The notes under the pieces were generated by a model. That model ran no database searches. It was given only the letters and a program-made list of their open reading frames with translations, and was not told where the DNA came from. Below, one piece after another: positions 1 to 8,274 of a stretch of 64,000 nucleotides of DNA; position 1 is the stretch's first letter, and every line of letters begins with the position of its first letter. A program made the position numbers and the translations under genes. Origin of the DNA: Frigidibacter sp. (GTDB taxonomy: Bacteria; Pseudomonadota; Alphaproteobacteria; Rhodobacterales; Rhodobacteraceae); the NCBI RefSeq assembly GCF_030695035.1, contig NZ_JAUYTT010000020.1, positions 107,691-171,690 of the forward strand, read 5' to 3'.

Positions 1-1
1 G

Positions 2-676
2 CTGGACCGCATCCTGGCGATGTCAGAACCCGTCAGTCTGGTCCGGGGACAACGGATCGACAGTGCGGACCAGCCAATCCGGCACATCCATTTCATCAAC
101 CGGGGGCTGGTCTGCATGGTCAAGACGACAGATGACGGGCGGACGGTAGAGGTCGGCGCTATCGGCATCGAGGGCGTGGCGAACCTGCTTCCGCTCATCG
201 ATGTCCCGAAGACGATACTGGACGTGGACGTGCAGATACCGGGCACCGCCCTTCGCATCGGCTGCGAGGCAATGCGGGCCGAGCTCGAAAGGGATGAAGG
301 CATTCACCGTTTGATGCAGCGATATGTCAGCTTCGGGCTGAGCGAGTTGGCCCGGCGCATCGCGTGCAACCGCCTGCATCACATAGAGCAGCGCTGCTGC
401 CACTGGCTGCTGATCGCGCATGACAGCGCGCTTTCGGCCGACTTTCCCGTGACGCATGAGTTTCTGGCAATGATGCTTGGCTACCAGCGCGCGGGCGTTT
501 CCATCGCCATGGGGGCGCTCGTCAAGGCCGGCCTGATCGAGCATAGGCGGGGTATAGTGACGGTGGTCAACCGCCCCGGCCTGGAGCAGCACACCTGTGG
601 CTGCTACCGCGAAACGCAGGGCGAGCTGGACGACTTCCTTCCGCCCGGGAAAACGTCGCCGGTGTTCGCAGCCTGA
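2..676 (+). CDS. Crp/Fnr family transcriptional regulator (5' end outside window)
   Basis: The frame is open to the window edge, so the start lies upstream; the first in-window ATG is at 20 but the residues before it (LDRILA) fit the family. The visible part has the end of a cyclic-nucleotide-binding-like beta roll (RGQRID, PIRHIHFINRG), a dimerisation helix, and a C-terminal winged helix with recognition helix around LGYQRAGVSIAMGAL. It ends with a Cys-rich tail (HTCGCY). A one-component DNA-binding regulator is inferred; the signal is unknown. No partner gene is obvious: the next gene encodes a DUF1269 protein 190 bp downstream. Confidence 0.85.
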   Translation: MDRILAMSEPVSLVRGQRIDSADQPIRHIHFINRGLVCMVKTTDDGRTVEVGAIGIEGVANLLPLIDVPKTILDVDVQIPGTALRIGCEAMRAELERDEGIHRLMQRYVSFGLSELARRIACNRLHHIEQRCCHWLLIAHDSALSADFPVTHEFLAMMLGYQRAGVSIAMGALVKAGLIEHRRGIVTVVNRPGLEQHTCGCYRETQGELDDFLPPGKTSPVFAA

Positions 677-868
677 CCGCGGCACCGGGGCGGGCCTGCC
701 AACGGCTCTCCCGCCGCAGGTATGGGCATTCTCCGAAAGAAGGCCTGCCACTGTTCGAAACCGGACAGACCCGTCGCCCGCGACAGGTCAGAAGACGGGC
801 GTTCGCCCTACACCCGCCAGCCCCGGCATCCGCGGCGTCGAACAGCCATTCACACAGGAGAGTACCCC

Positions 869-1669
869 ATGAACAAGATCATCGTCGCCATCCTCGAGTC
901 CGAACCCGCGGCCTTCGAGGGGCTGAGCGCGTTGAAAGACCTGCACCGGGATGGCGACATCACCCTTTATGCCACAGCGGTGATCGTGAAGGACAAGGCC
1001 GGTGCGGTCAGCCTCCGGCAGGCGGTTGACGAAGGCCCTGTCGGCACCGCGGTCGGCCTGCTGACCGGCGGGCTGCTGGGCATTCTGGGCGGGCCGGCTG
1101 GTATCGCCATCGGCGCCTCGCTTGGCGGCCTCACCGGCTCGCTGTTCGATCTGGATCAGGCCGGGATCACCGCAACGATCATCGACGATGTGTCGGCGGC
1201 GCTGACCCCTGGCAAGGTGGCGCTGCTGGCCGAAGCGGACGAGAGCTGGACAACGCCGGTCGACAGCCGCCTGGAAGCGCTTGGCGGGGTTGTGCTCCGG
1301 CGGCTGCGGTCGGAGGTTGTCGAGGATCAACTGCTGCGCGAAAGCGCCGAAGCCCAGGCCGAGCTCAAGGCCCTCAGCGACGACCTGAACCAGGCGATTG
1401 CCGAGGATGAGGCGGCGATCCGGAAAGACATCGAACAGGTGAAGAAGCGGATCCAGGTCACGCAAGAGCAGGCCCGGGCCCGGCTCGATCAGGTCACGGC
1501 CGAAACGGAAGGCCGGATCGCGGCCCTGCAAGAGCAGGCCAAGGACGCAAACGACCGCACCAAGGCGCGGATCGAGAAGCGCATCGCCGCTGCGAAGGCA
1601 GATCTGGATGCGCGATCCGCAAAACTCAACCAGGCCTGGAGCCTGACGAAAGAGGCGCTGGCCGCCTAG
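869..1669 (+). CDS. DUF1269-family membrane-associated protein with C-terminal coiled coil
   Basis: 266 aa. The ATG at 869 is chosen because CACAGGAG sits just upstream; a longer frame back to 722 has no such signal. The N-terminal ~140 residues match the DUF1269 pattern: a beta-strand start (NKIIVAILES), then a Gly-rich hydrophobic hairpin (GLLTGGLLGILGGPAGIAIGA) that could enter the membrane. Residues ~160-255 are charged heptads (EAQAELKALSDDLNQAI and on), predicted coiled coil. The family's function is not established; members are often stress-associated. It stands alone between the Crp/Fnr gene and a 467-bp gap. Confidence 0.8.
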   Translation: MNKIIVAILESEPAAFEGLSALKDLHRDGDITLYATAVIVKDKAGAVSLRQAVDEGPVGTAVGLLTGGLLGILGGPAGIAIGASLGGLTGSLFDLDQAGITATIIDDVSAALTPGKVALLAEADESWTTPVDSRLEALGGVVLRRLRSEVVEDQLLRESAEAQAELKALSDDLNQAIAEDEAAIRKDIEQVKKRIQVTQEQARARLDQVTAETEGRIAALQEQAKDANDRTKARIEKRIAAAKADLDARSAKLNQAWSLTKEALAA

Positions 1670-2136
1670 CTTGCGCTGACCCGGCAGGCGGAGGGCACTG
1701 GCGACCTGTCCTCCGCCTCGCCTCACGGGGAAGCAGCCGCGCAATGGTGCTCGGCCGGCGCCGACGAAGGTGAACACCGCATATAGCCCGTCGGGCACGC
1801 GGGTCGCCATCTCTGCCACCGCCACCCAAAGCAAAATCGGTCCGGGCGGCGGTTTCGCGGCGGCCGCCGGTCGGGTGGATGAACCACATCATGAACGGCG
1901 GCGCGTGAGGAGGGTGATACACGGACGAGCTGCGTTGGGCGTGGGGTCTTGCCCGGCGCCACGTTTGGATCGGGCGAACCATTTACATGAGAGGCGAACG
2001 ATGAAAGGCAGCGATCAAGGCGCTAAACCCAAGTCGCTGCACGCCCCAGCCAAAGGTGGGTCTGGGATCTCGTCAGCATCAAATCGGCGCTTGCGATGCC
2101 GGCGCGGGCCCATCGCTACCAGAGGAACCAGAAGTC
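1670..2136. other. Intergenic region, no supported gene
   Basis: 467 bp between the DUF1269 gene and the pseudouridine synthase gene. Several frames are open (one from 1770 to 2414), but they are Arg/Pro-rich, overlap the real downstream gene out of frame and match no family I recognise. AGAGGCGAACG precedes an ATG at 2001, but that frame runs antagonistically into the synthase gene. I see no convincing promoter or terminator. Confidence 0.5.
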
Positions 2137-2871
2137 ATGGCCAAGATTCCAACCTCTCGCGTCGACAAGCTCCTGTCTTCCATGGGCTATGGCTCGCGCA
2201 GCGAAATGGTGCACATGGCCAAGGCTGGCGGTATCACTCTGGACGGTGCAGAGCTATCGGACGTCAGCAAACGCATCCCGGTGACCAGAGACTTGCCTGC
2301 ACGCATCCAGATCGACGGCGAGCCGCTCGATCCCGTGGTGGGCATGGTCATCCTGCTCAACAAGCCTTTGGGCATGACCTGTTCGCACAAGGAAGCCGGC
2401 GCACTCGTCTATGACATCCTGCCCCAGCGCTGGAAGCGGAGGGATCCGGCGATCTCGACCATCGGCCGCCTGGACAAGCAGACCTCCGGTCTTTTGTTGC
2501 TGACCGATGATGGTGACCTGCTGCACCGTGTCATCAGCCCCCGGCGCCACGTCAAAAAGACCTATCGCGCCAAGCTGGCCCGCCCGTTGGGTGGCACCGA
2601 AGGCGACCTCTTTGCCTCGGGCCAGTTGATGCTGGAGGGCGAGGACAAGCCGCTGGCGCCTGCCGAACTGGAGGTGGTCTCGGACACCGAAGCCCTGCTG
2701 AGTGTGACCGAGGGCCGATACCATCAGGTGCGCCGCATGTTTGCCGCCACCGGCAACCATGTCGAGGACCTGCACCGCGAACGTCTGGGCGGTCTGTCCT
2801 TGCCTGATGGGTTGGCTCCCGGTCAGTGGAAGCTGCTGAGTGAAGACGAGATCGCCTTGATCTTTCAGTAA
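2137..2871 (+). CDS. rsuA: RsuA/RluB-type rRNA pseudouridine synthase
   Basis: 244 aa, close to E. coli RsuA length (231). An N-terminal S4-like RNA-binding domain (residues 1-60, RVDKLLSSMGYGSR) is followed by the catalytic domain with NKPLGMTCSHKE and the active-site motif IGRLDKQTSGLLLLT, whose Asp is the catalytic residue of the family. The C-terminal EGRYHQVRRMFAATGN is also typical. It should isomerise a uridine in 16S rRNA (U516 for RsuA), though the exact target cannot be read from sequence. ATG at 2137 is chosen with AGAGGAA upstream; the frame extends to 2056 without a good start. Confidence 0.9.
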   Translation: MAKIPTSRVDKLLSSMGYGSRSEMVHMAKAGGITLDGAELSDVSKRIPVTRDLPARIQIDGEPLDPVVGMVILLNKPLGMTCSHKEAGALVYDILPQRWKRRDPAISTIGRLDKQTSGLLLLTDDGDLLHRVISPRRHVKKTYRAKLARPLGGTEGDLFASGQLMLEGEDKPLAPAELEVVSDTEALLSVTEGRYHQVRRMFAATGNHVEDLHRERLGGLSLPDGLAPGQWKLLSEDEIALIFQ

Positions 2872-3354
2872 GCCGAAGGTGGGGTGATCTCCGCAGGAGT
2901 GGGCGGGTGACATCCTTCTCTGTGAAGGTCATGCCAACAGCTGCTCTGCGGTTTAAAAGGCATGGCACAAGTAGGCGTCGCCGATGGGAAGCGGGATGTG
3001 ATTTGAGCAACCGGCGCGGTACCCGGGATCCCGGGCGCGGAAGCATCGCCGAAGTCACAGATCAACGCACCGACCCGATTTAGTAGGTCTGGACCAAATA
3101 GGCTTGAATCTGCGAAGCAGTCGCAAAATCCAGCAGAGCCGACGTACAGGTCAAATAAGCCTTGCCGGCCAACGCCCCTTCGGCGCGGCACAAGGGGGGG
3201 TCAGTAAGGGCGGTCAGTCTTGGGTGCAGAGCGGGAGGGTCGCGGTTCTGCGGCTAAGATAGACTTCGCCGTCTCCAGCTTCTGGCCTACAAGGGCAGTG
3301 GCGAAATCTTCATGCCTGTCGGGCCCAACGCCGCGAAACGGCAAGCGCCAAAGC
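2872..3354. other. Intergenic region, no supported gene
   Basis: 483 bp between the convergent pseudouridine synthase gene and the SorC-type regulator. Open frames on both strands lack ribosome binding sites and recognisable domains. No strong hairpin terminator was found. Confidence 0.5.
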
Positions 3355-4347
3355 TCAGGCGCCGCTGACCACGCTGCGCGCCGTGGCCTCGTCTGTCACC
3401 AGCACCGAGGCGATCCCCGCCCGCAGCATCGCGCGGATTGCCACTGCCTTTCCTGGCCCGCCACCCACGCAGATGCGTTCGGGCACGGCGCGCAGATCGT
3501 CCAGCGGCATGGTGATGTGGCGGTTATCGAACTCGCTGTTGATGATCCGGCCATCCTCGGCGAAGAAATAGCCCGAGGCAAAGCCGACCGCGCCCAGATC
3601 GCAGTAGGCCTCCAGCTCAGCCTGCGACATGAACCCGCCGGTGACCAGCAGCGTCTCGCCGGTCAGCTGCGTGACGCCGAAGACCGTCTTGCGGCATTGC
3701 TTGAGCAGCGCGAAATGCTCGCGGATCGCCGGCTCCTCCATCAGGATATCCTTGACGCGCGCGGATGAGACCACGCCCGGGGCGTGGAGGTTGACACAGC
3801 GCGCCGAAAGCCTCCCCGCGATGTTCGAGGTGCACAGCACCGGCGAAAAGTCGAAGGTCGCCGCCGAGCTTCCGGTGATCTGCGCGATGGTCACGTTGGG
3901 CTGGTTCACGGTGTTGAGGTATTGCGACAGCGCCAGCACCGTGCGCCCCCAGGCGACGCCGATGGTGTCATTCCCCTGCAAGCGGCTCTCCAGCACCCGC
4001 GCGCCCAGATGCCCGATCTGCCGGTGCAGTGGCCCGGCATCCTTGTGGCCGGTCAGGATGAAGCACTCGGCGATGCCGAAGGCCTCGCACAGGCGCTGTG
4101 ACAGGTCCGCCCGCGCGATCCGGCTGGGGTCGATAGAGATGTTAACCACCCCCTCGTCCCGCGCCTTTTGCAGCAGGTTGAACACCGAGGCCCGCGAGAT
4201 CCCAAGCTGCTCGGCGATCTGATCCTGCTTCTGGCCCTGCTCATAATAAAGCCAGGCGGCCCAGAACACCTCGTCCATGCCGAAGGCGGCGGGAATCGGT
4301 CGGCGCAGTCTGGGGTCGGCGGCGTCAGCGCTATCCTTGCGGGCCAT
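3355..4347 (-). CDS. SorC/DeoR-type sugar-responsive transcriptional regulator
   Basis: 330 aa. Residues ~25-70 form the helix-turn-helix (QKQDQIAEQLGISRASVFNLL), followed by the long SorC sugar-phosphate-binding domain (IGVAWGRTVLALSQ, ITGSSAATFDFSP, GVGG-like VGGGPGKAVAIRAML near the C terminus). The ATG at 4347 is preferred over a frame start at 4455 because AAGGA lies 9 nt upstream and homology begins there. It is divergent from the catabolic operon starting at 4490 and most likely controls it in response to a phosphorylated pathway intermediate, as EryD and SorC do. Two repeated candidate operators lie in the shared intergenic region. Confidence 0.9.
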   Translation of the reverse strand: MARKDSADAADPRLRRPIPAAFGMDEVFWAAWLYYEQGQKQDQIAEQLGISRASVFNLLQKARDEGVVNISIDPSRIARADLSQRLCEAFGIAECFILTGHKDAGPLHRQIGHLGARVLESRLQGNDTIGVAWGRTVLALSQYLNTVNQPNVTIAQITGSSAATFDFSPVLCTSNIAGRLSARCVNLHAPGVVSSARVKDILMEEPAIREHFALLKQCRKTVFGVTQLTGETLLVTGGFMSQAELEAYCDLGAVGFASGYFFAEDGRIINSEFDNRHITMPLDDLRAVPERICVGGGPGKAVAIRAMLRAGIASVLVTDEATARSVVSGA

Positions 4348-4412
4348 GCGGCAATCCTTGGTCGTGGCCGCGACACCTTCCTGCCAAATCCGCGAAAATT
4401 CAAGCGCTTTGG

Positions 4413-4427
4413 CATATGCCCATGGTA
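4413..4427. promoter_or_regulatory. Candidate SorC operator, copy 1
   Basis: CATATGCCCATGGTA, nearly identical to a second copy centred 33 bp away in the same intergenic space. 33 bp is about three helical turns, so two regulator dimers or a tetramer could bind the same DNA face. Role inferred from position between divergent regulator and operon. Confidence 0.5.
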
Positions 4428-4441
4428 AGTGAAAAACGTCA

Positions 4442-4459
4442 TTGACATATGCCATGGTA
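4442..4459 (+). promoter_or_regulatory. Candidate SorC operator copy 2 overlapping a TTGACA -35 box
   Basis: CATATGCCATGGTA (4446-4459) repeats the upstream copy with one C fewer. It overlaps TTGACA at 4442-4447, a perfect -35 hexamer reading toward the catabolic operon (start 4490). The -10 is weak (around CAACTT, 18 bp downstream), which would suit an activator-dependent or tightly repressed promoter. Confidence 0.45.
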
Positions 4460-4489
4460 GTCTGGCAACTTTCATATCAGGGAGACGAG

Positions 4490-5848
4490 ATGAGTTGGGA
4501 GGCTCAGATGACCTTGATGCATTCGGCGCGCGACAGCGTGTCCGGGGGGTGGAATGCCCTCATCCGTGACGTCACCGAAGGCATCTGGCGCGACCCCGAT
4601 ACCGGGTCCTTGGTCACGGTTCCGTTCAAGCATATCGACATCGGCGACGATCTTGCCGCCCATGCCCCCGAGGCTTTGGCGCAGGTGATGCCTGCAAGCA
4701 GCTATGGCGTGGTCTGTGATGCAGCGACAGCCGATGTGATGGGGGCCGAGATTGCCCGCCGTCTGGGCGCCAGTGCCCGGCTGGTGGTGCTGGACCATCC
4801 CCATGCCGATGAAGGCCAGGTGCGCGCGCTTCAGGAAGCGACCCGCGATGTGGCGGCGCTTGTCGCGGTCGGGTCGGGCACCATCAACGACCTGTGCAAG
4901 TTCGCCACCTACAAGGACGGGCGCAACTACAGCGTCTACGGCACGGCGCCGTCGATGAATGGCTACACCTCCTCCACAGCCTCGATCACACTCGACTCAG
5001 GTCTGAAGACCACCCAGAAAGCCCATGCCGCCAAGGGCGTGTTCATCGACATCGGCGTGTCAGCCGGGGCGCCGCAATACCTGATCGGCGCCGGGCTCGG
5101 CGACAGCCTGTGCCGCCCCACCGCGCAGGTGGACTGGTACTTCTCGCATATCCTGCTGGGCAGCCGCTATGCCACCGCACCCTACCGGCTTCAAGATGCT
5201 GATGAGGCAGAGGTTCTGGCCCGCAGCGCCGGTCTTGGCCAGCGCGACCATGACGCCATCGGCTATCTTCAGCGGCTGCTGACTCTCGGCGGGCTTGGCA
5301 TCGCCGCGGTGGGGATGAGCCATCCGGGCTCGATGGGCGAGCATCAGATTTCGCACTGGATCGACAGTTTCGCGGGCGACCGGCATCCGGGCACTGTACA
5401 TGGCCAGCAGGTCGGCGTCGCCTCGATCACGATGGCGCGGCTGCAAGAGCGCATTCTTGCGATGGAAGAGGCGCCGCGCATCACCGGCTGGCAACCGGAT
5501 GAAGCCGGGATCCGTGCCCGCTATCCCGCGGCGGCGGTGGGGGATTGCCTTGCTGCCAGCCGCGCCAAGGCGATGACGGCGGACGAGGCCGCGGCCTTCA
5601 ACGACCGGCTGGCCGCGATCTGGCCCGACCTGCGCCAGACCCTGCGGGCGATGATGCTGCCGGCGGATGAGATGGCGGCCCATCTGCGCGCCGCGGGTGG
5701 CGGCGCCACGCCCGAAGAGATCGGGATGGACCGCACCCTTTATATCGACGCCCTCCGCCACTGCCGCGAGATGCGCGACCGCTTCTCGTTGCTGGATCTG
5801 GCCGCCGACATGGGCATTTTGGAAGATTTCATCGAGGAGACGCTGTGA
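4490..5848 (+). CDS. egsA: sn-glycerol-1-phosphate dehydrogenase homologue (AraM/EgsA family)
   Basis: 452 aa. The NAD-binding region is VGSGTINDLCKF and the family signature TAPSMNGYTSSTASI follows. Metal ligands expected for this iron-alcohol-dehydrogenase-like fold are present: Asp in GAGLGDSLCR, His in GMSHPGSMGEH and His in DRHPGTVHG. Known members interconvert dihydroxyacetone phosphate and sn-glycerol-1-phosphate; in a catabolic operon oxidation of a polyol phosphate is more likely (inference). ATG at 4490 follows CAGGGAGACGAG; an upstream frame start at 4442 overlaps the operator. It is first in the operon and its stop overlaps the next start (TGATG). Confidence 0.85.
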   Translation: MSWEAQMTLMHSARDSVSGGWNALIRDVTEGIWRDPDTGSLVTVPFKHIDIGDDLAAHAPEALAQVMPASSYGVVCDAATADVMGAEIARRLGASARLVVLDHPHADEGQVRALQEATRDVAALVAVGSGTINDLCKFATYKDGRNYSVYGTAPSMNGYTSSTASITLDSGLKTTQKAHAAKGVFIDIGVSAGAPQYLIGAGLGDSLCRPTAQVDWYFSHILLGSRYATAPYRLQDADEAEVLARSAGLGQRDHDAIGYLQRLLTLGGLGIAAVGMSHPGSMGEHQISHWIDSFAGDRHPGTVHGQQVGVASITMARLQERILAMEEAPRITGWQPDEAGIRARYPAAAVGDCLAASRAKAMTADEAAAFNDRLAAIWPDLRQTLRAMMLPADEMAAHLRAAGGGATPEEIGMDRTLYIDALRHCREMRDRFSLLDLAADMGILEDFIEETL

Positions 5849-6657
5849 TGCGCCCTTTGCACGAGCTTGATCTGGCGGCGCTGTCACGCTGCGAAGCGGT
5901 CCTGACCGATATCGACGACACGCTGACCACCGACGGCCAACTGCCCGCCGCCGCCTATGAGGCGCTGGAGCGGCTGGCGCAGGCGGGGTTGCAGGTCGTG
6001 CCGATTACCGGCCGCCCCGCGGGCTGGTGCGACATGATTGCCCGGCTGTGGCCGGTTGCGGGCATCGTTGGCGAGAACGGCGCCTTCTATTTCAGCTATG
6101 ACCGCGAGGCGCGGGTGATGCGGCAGCGCTTCTTTGCCACCACCGCTGAACGCCGCGCCAACCGCGCCAAGCTGGACGCGCTGCGCGAGCAGATCCTGGC
6201 CGAGGTTCCGGGCGCAGGCATCGCGTCCGACCAGCTTTACCGCGAGGCGGATCTGGCCATCGACTTCTGTGAGGACGTGCCCGCCTTGCCGGCCGAACAG
6301 GTGCAGCGCATCCTGGACCTCTTTGCCGAAGCGGGGGCGGTGGCGAAACTGTCGTCGATCCACGTCAACGGCTGGTTCGGCAATTACGACAAGCTGTCGA
6401 TGACGCGGATCTTCGCCAAGGACGTGCTGGGGCTGGATATCGACGCGGCCCGCGACCGCGTGGTCTTTGTCGGCGACAGCCCGAATGACGGGCCGATGTT
6501 CAAGTTCTTTCCGCTGTCCTGCGGCGTGGCCAATGTGCGCGAGTTTGCGCCCGGCAGCTTCGCCCCGCCATCCTTTGTGGCGCCCTCGGTTGGCGGCGCC
6601 GGTTTTGTCGAGGTGGCGGACCGTATCCTTGCGGCGCGGGAGGTGGCCCATGTCTGA
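5848..6657 (+). CDS. HAD-IIB family phosphatase
   Basis: 269 aa. Motif I is LTDIDDTLTTDG (nucleophile Asp and general-acid Asp), motif II lies in PITGRPAG, and motif IV is VGDSPNDGPMF; a Cof-type cap lies between. It resembles mannosyl-3-phosphoglycerate/sucrose-phosphate phosphatases (family level only). It presumably dephosphorylates a sugar or polyol phosphate in this pathway. The ATG at 5848 overlaps the stop of the preceding gene, and its own stop overlaps the start of the GlpD-like gene by 8 bp, so translation is tightly coupled. Confidence 0.8.
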   Translation: MRPLHELDLAALSRCEAVLTDIDDTLTTDGQLPAAAYEALERLAQAGLQVVPITGRPAGWCDMIARLWPVAGIVGENGAFYFSYDREARVMRQRFFATTAERRANRAKLDALREQILAEVPGAGIASDQLYREADLAIDFCEDVPALPAEQVQRILDLFAEAGAVAKLSSIHVNGWFGNYDKLSMTRIFAKDVLGLDIDAARDRVVFVGDSPNDGPMFKFFPLSCGVANVREFAPGSFAPPSFVAPSVGGAGFVEVADRILAAREVAHV

Positions 6658-8188
6658 CCCCGCACCAGACCGCAGGATCGATCTGGCGATCATCGGTGGC
6701 GGCATCAACGGCTGCGGCATCGCCCGCGACGCGGTGGGCCGGGGCTATTCGGTCTGGCTGTGCGAGCAGGGCGACCTTGGCGGGGCGACCTCGTCATCCT
6801 CGACCAAGCTTCTGCATGGCGGCCTGCGCTATCTGGAGCACTATGAGTTCCGTCTGGTCCGCGAGGCGCTGATCGAGCGCGAGGTGCTGTGGGGCATCGC
6901 CCCGCAGATCGTGCGTCCGCTGCGCTTCATCCTTCCACATCGCAAGGGGATGCGCCCGGCCTGGCTGCTGCGCCTTGGGCTGTTCATCTATGACCATCTG
7001 GGCGGCCGCAAACTGCTGCCCGGCACGTCGCGGGTGAACCTCGCGCAGGGGCCTTATGGCGAGGGGCTGAACGCCGATCTGCGGCTGGGGTTCGAATATT
7101 CCGACTGCTGGGTCGAGGATAACCGCCTGACCATCCTCAACGCGCAGGACGCGGCAGAGCGGGGGGCCGATATCCACGTGCGCACCCGCTGCACCGAGGC
7201 GCGGCCACTGCCGGGCGGCGGTTGGCGCATAGTGGCCCGCGATCAGGAAACCGGCGCGGAAGAGGTCGTCCATGCGCGCATGGTGATCAATGCCGGTGGG
7301 CCCTGGGCCAACGCGGTGGCGCGCGATCTGGTGCAGCGCCCACCCAAGGGTTCGGTTCGGCAGGTGCAGGGCTCGCATATCGTGGTGCCGCGGCTCTACG
7401 GCCATGACCGTTGCTTCATCTTCCAGAACGAGGATGGGCGGATCGTCTTCACCATCCCCTATGAGGACCGTTTCACCCTGATCGGCACCACCGACCGCGA
7501 CTATCCGGGCGATCCGGCAAAGGTCGTGGCCTCGGAGGAGGAGATCGCTTACCTTTGCGCATTGGTCGGGCAGTATTTCAAACGCCCGATCACGCCCAAG
7601 GATGTGGTGTGGAGCTACTCGGGTGTGCGCCCGCTGTATGACGACGGCAGCTCCGAGGCGCAGAAGGCCACGCGCGATTATGTGCTGGAGCTGGATGACG
7701 CGGGCGGCGCCCCGATGCTGTCGGTGTTCGGTGGCAAGATCACGACCTATCGCCGGCTGGCGGAATCCGCGCTGGAACGGATTGAGGCTACCTTGGGCCG
7801 GGCAACGGGCGAGCCCGCCGGCTGGACGGGGCGACAGCCCCTGCCGGGGGGCGGCTTTGCGCCCCGGGGGTTCGACGCCGAAGTGCGCAAGCTGATGTCG
7901 GCTTACAGCTTCTTGACCGGCCCCGAGGCAACCCGGCTGGTGCGCTTCTACGGCACCCGCGCGGCCGAGATGCTGGGAGATGCCCGCGGCCGCGCCGATC
8001 TGGGCCGCGACTTCGGCGCCGGGCTCAGCGAATGCGAGGTCGATTACATGTGCCGCACCGAATGGGCGCGCACGGCCGAGGACATCTTGTTCCGGCGTAG
8101 TAAGCTGGGGCTGCAGCTGACACCTGCGCAGATTGCGGCGCTGGAAGACCATCTGCGAAAGGATGTGCGACAAAGAATGACGGCTTGA
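6650..8188 (+). CDS. glpD: GlpD-like FAD-dependent glycerol-3-phosphate (or polyol-phosphate) dehydrogenase
   Basis: 512 aa, the usual GlpD length. The N-terminal dinucleotide fold is AIIGGGINGCGIARDAVGRG, followed by GGATSSSSTKLLHGGLRYLE and the C-terminal VFGGKITTYRRLAE, all GlpD hallmarks. It donates electrons to the quinone pool while oxidising a phosphorylated polyol at the membrane. GlpD and EryB (erythritol-4-phosphate dehydrogenase) cannot be separated by eye; with two kinases, an AraM homologue and a SorC regulator, a substrate other than glycerol-3-phosphate is possible. ATG at 6650 overlaps the HAD gene. Confidence 0.88.
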   Translation: MSDPAPDRRIDLAIIGGGINGCGIARDAVGRGYSVWLCEQGDLGGATSSSSTKLLHGGLRYLEHYEFRLVREALIEREVLWGIAPQIVRPLRFILPHRKGMRPAWLLRLGLFIYDHLGGRKLLPGTSRVNLAQGPYGEGLNADLRLGFEYSDCWVEDNRLTILNAQDAAERGADIHVRTRCTEARPLPGGGWRIVARDQETGAEEVVHARMVINAGGPWANAVARDLVQRPPKGSVRQVQGSHIVVPRLYGHDRCFIFQNEDGRIVFTIPYEDRFTLIGTTDRDYPGDPAKVVASEEEIAYLCALVGQYFKRPITPKDVVWSYSGVRPLYDDGSSEAQKATRDYVLELDDAGGAPMLSVFGGKITTYRRLAESALERIEATLGRATGEPAGWTGRQPLPGGGFAPRGFDAEVRKLMSAYSFLTGPEATRLVRFYGTRAAEMLGDARGRADLGRDFGAGLSECEVDYMCRTEWARTAEDILFRRSKLGLQLTPAQIAALEDHLRKDVRQRMTA

Positions 8189-8274
8189 ACAGCGCCGCGG
8201 CAAGGGAGTGGAGGCCCTTGCCACGGTGGCAGAGCAGCGGCGCCTGACGACGCCATATCAGGGAGGAGGAAAAC

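Noticed and set aside
23..751. Long minus-strand frame opposite the first Crp/Fnr gene
   Set aside because: Arg/His/Pro-rich shadow typical of high-GC DNA, no domain; the plus strand gene has clear motifs.
1770..2414. Plus-strand frame of 214 codons before and into the pseudouridine synthase gene
   Set aside because: Overlaps the synthase in another frame; low-complexity composition.
3220..3768. Plus-strand frame of 182 codons over the SorC gene end
   Set aside because: Overlaps the regulator antisense, no ribosome site or family resemblance.
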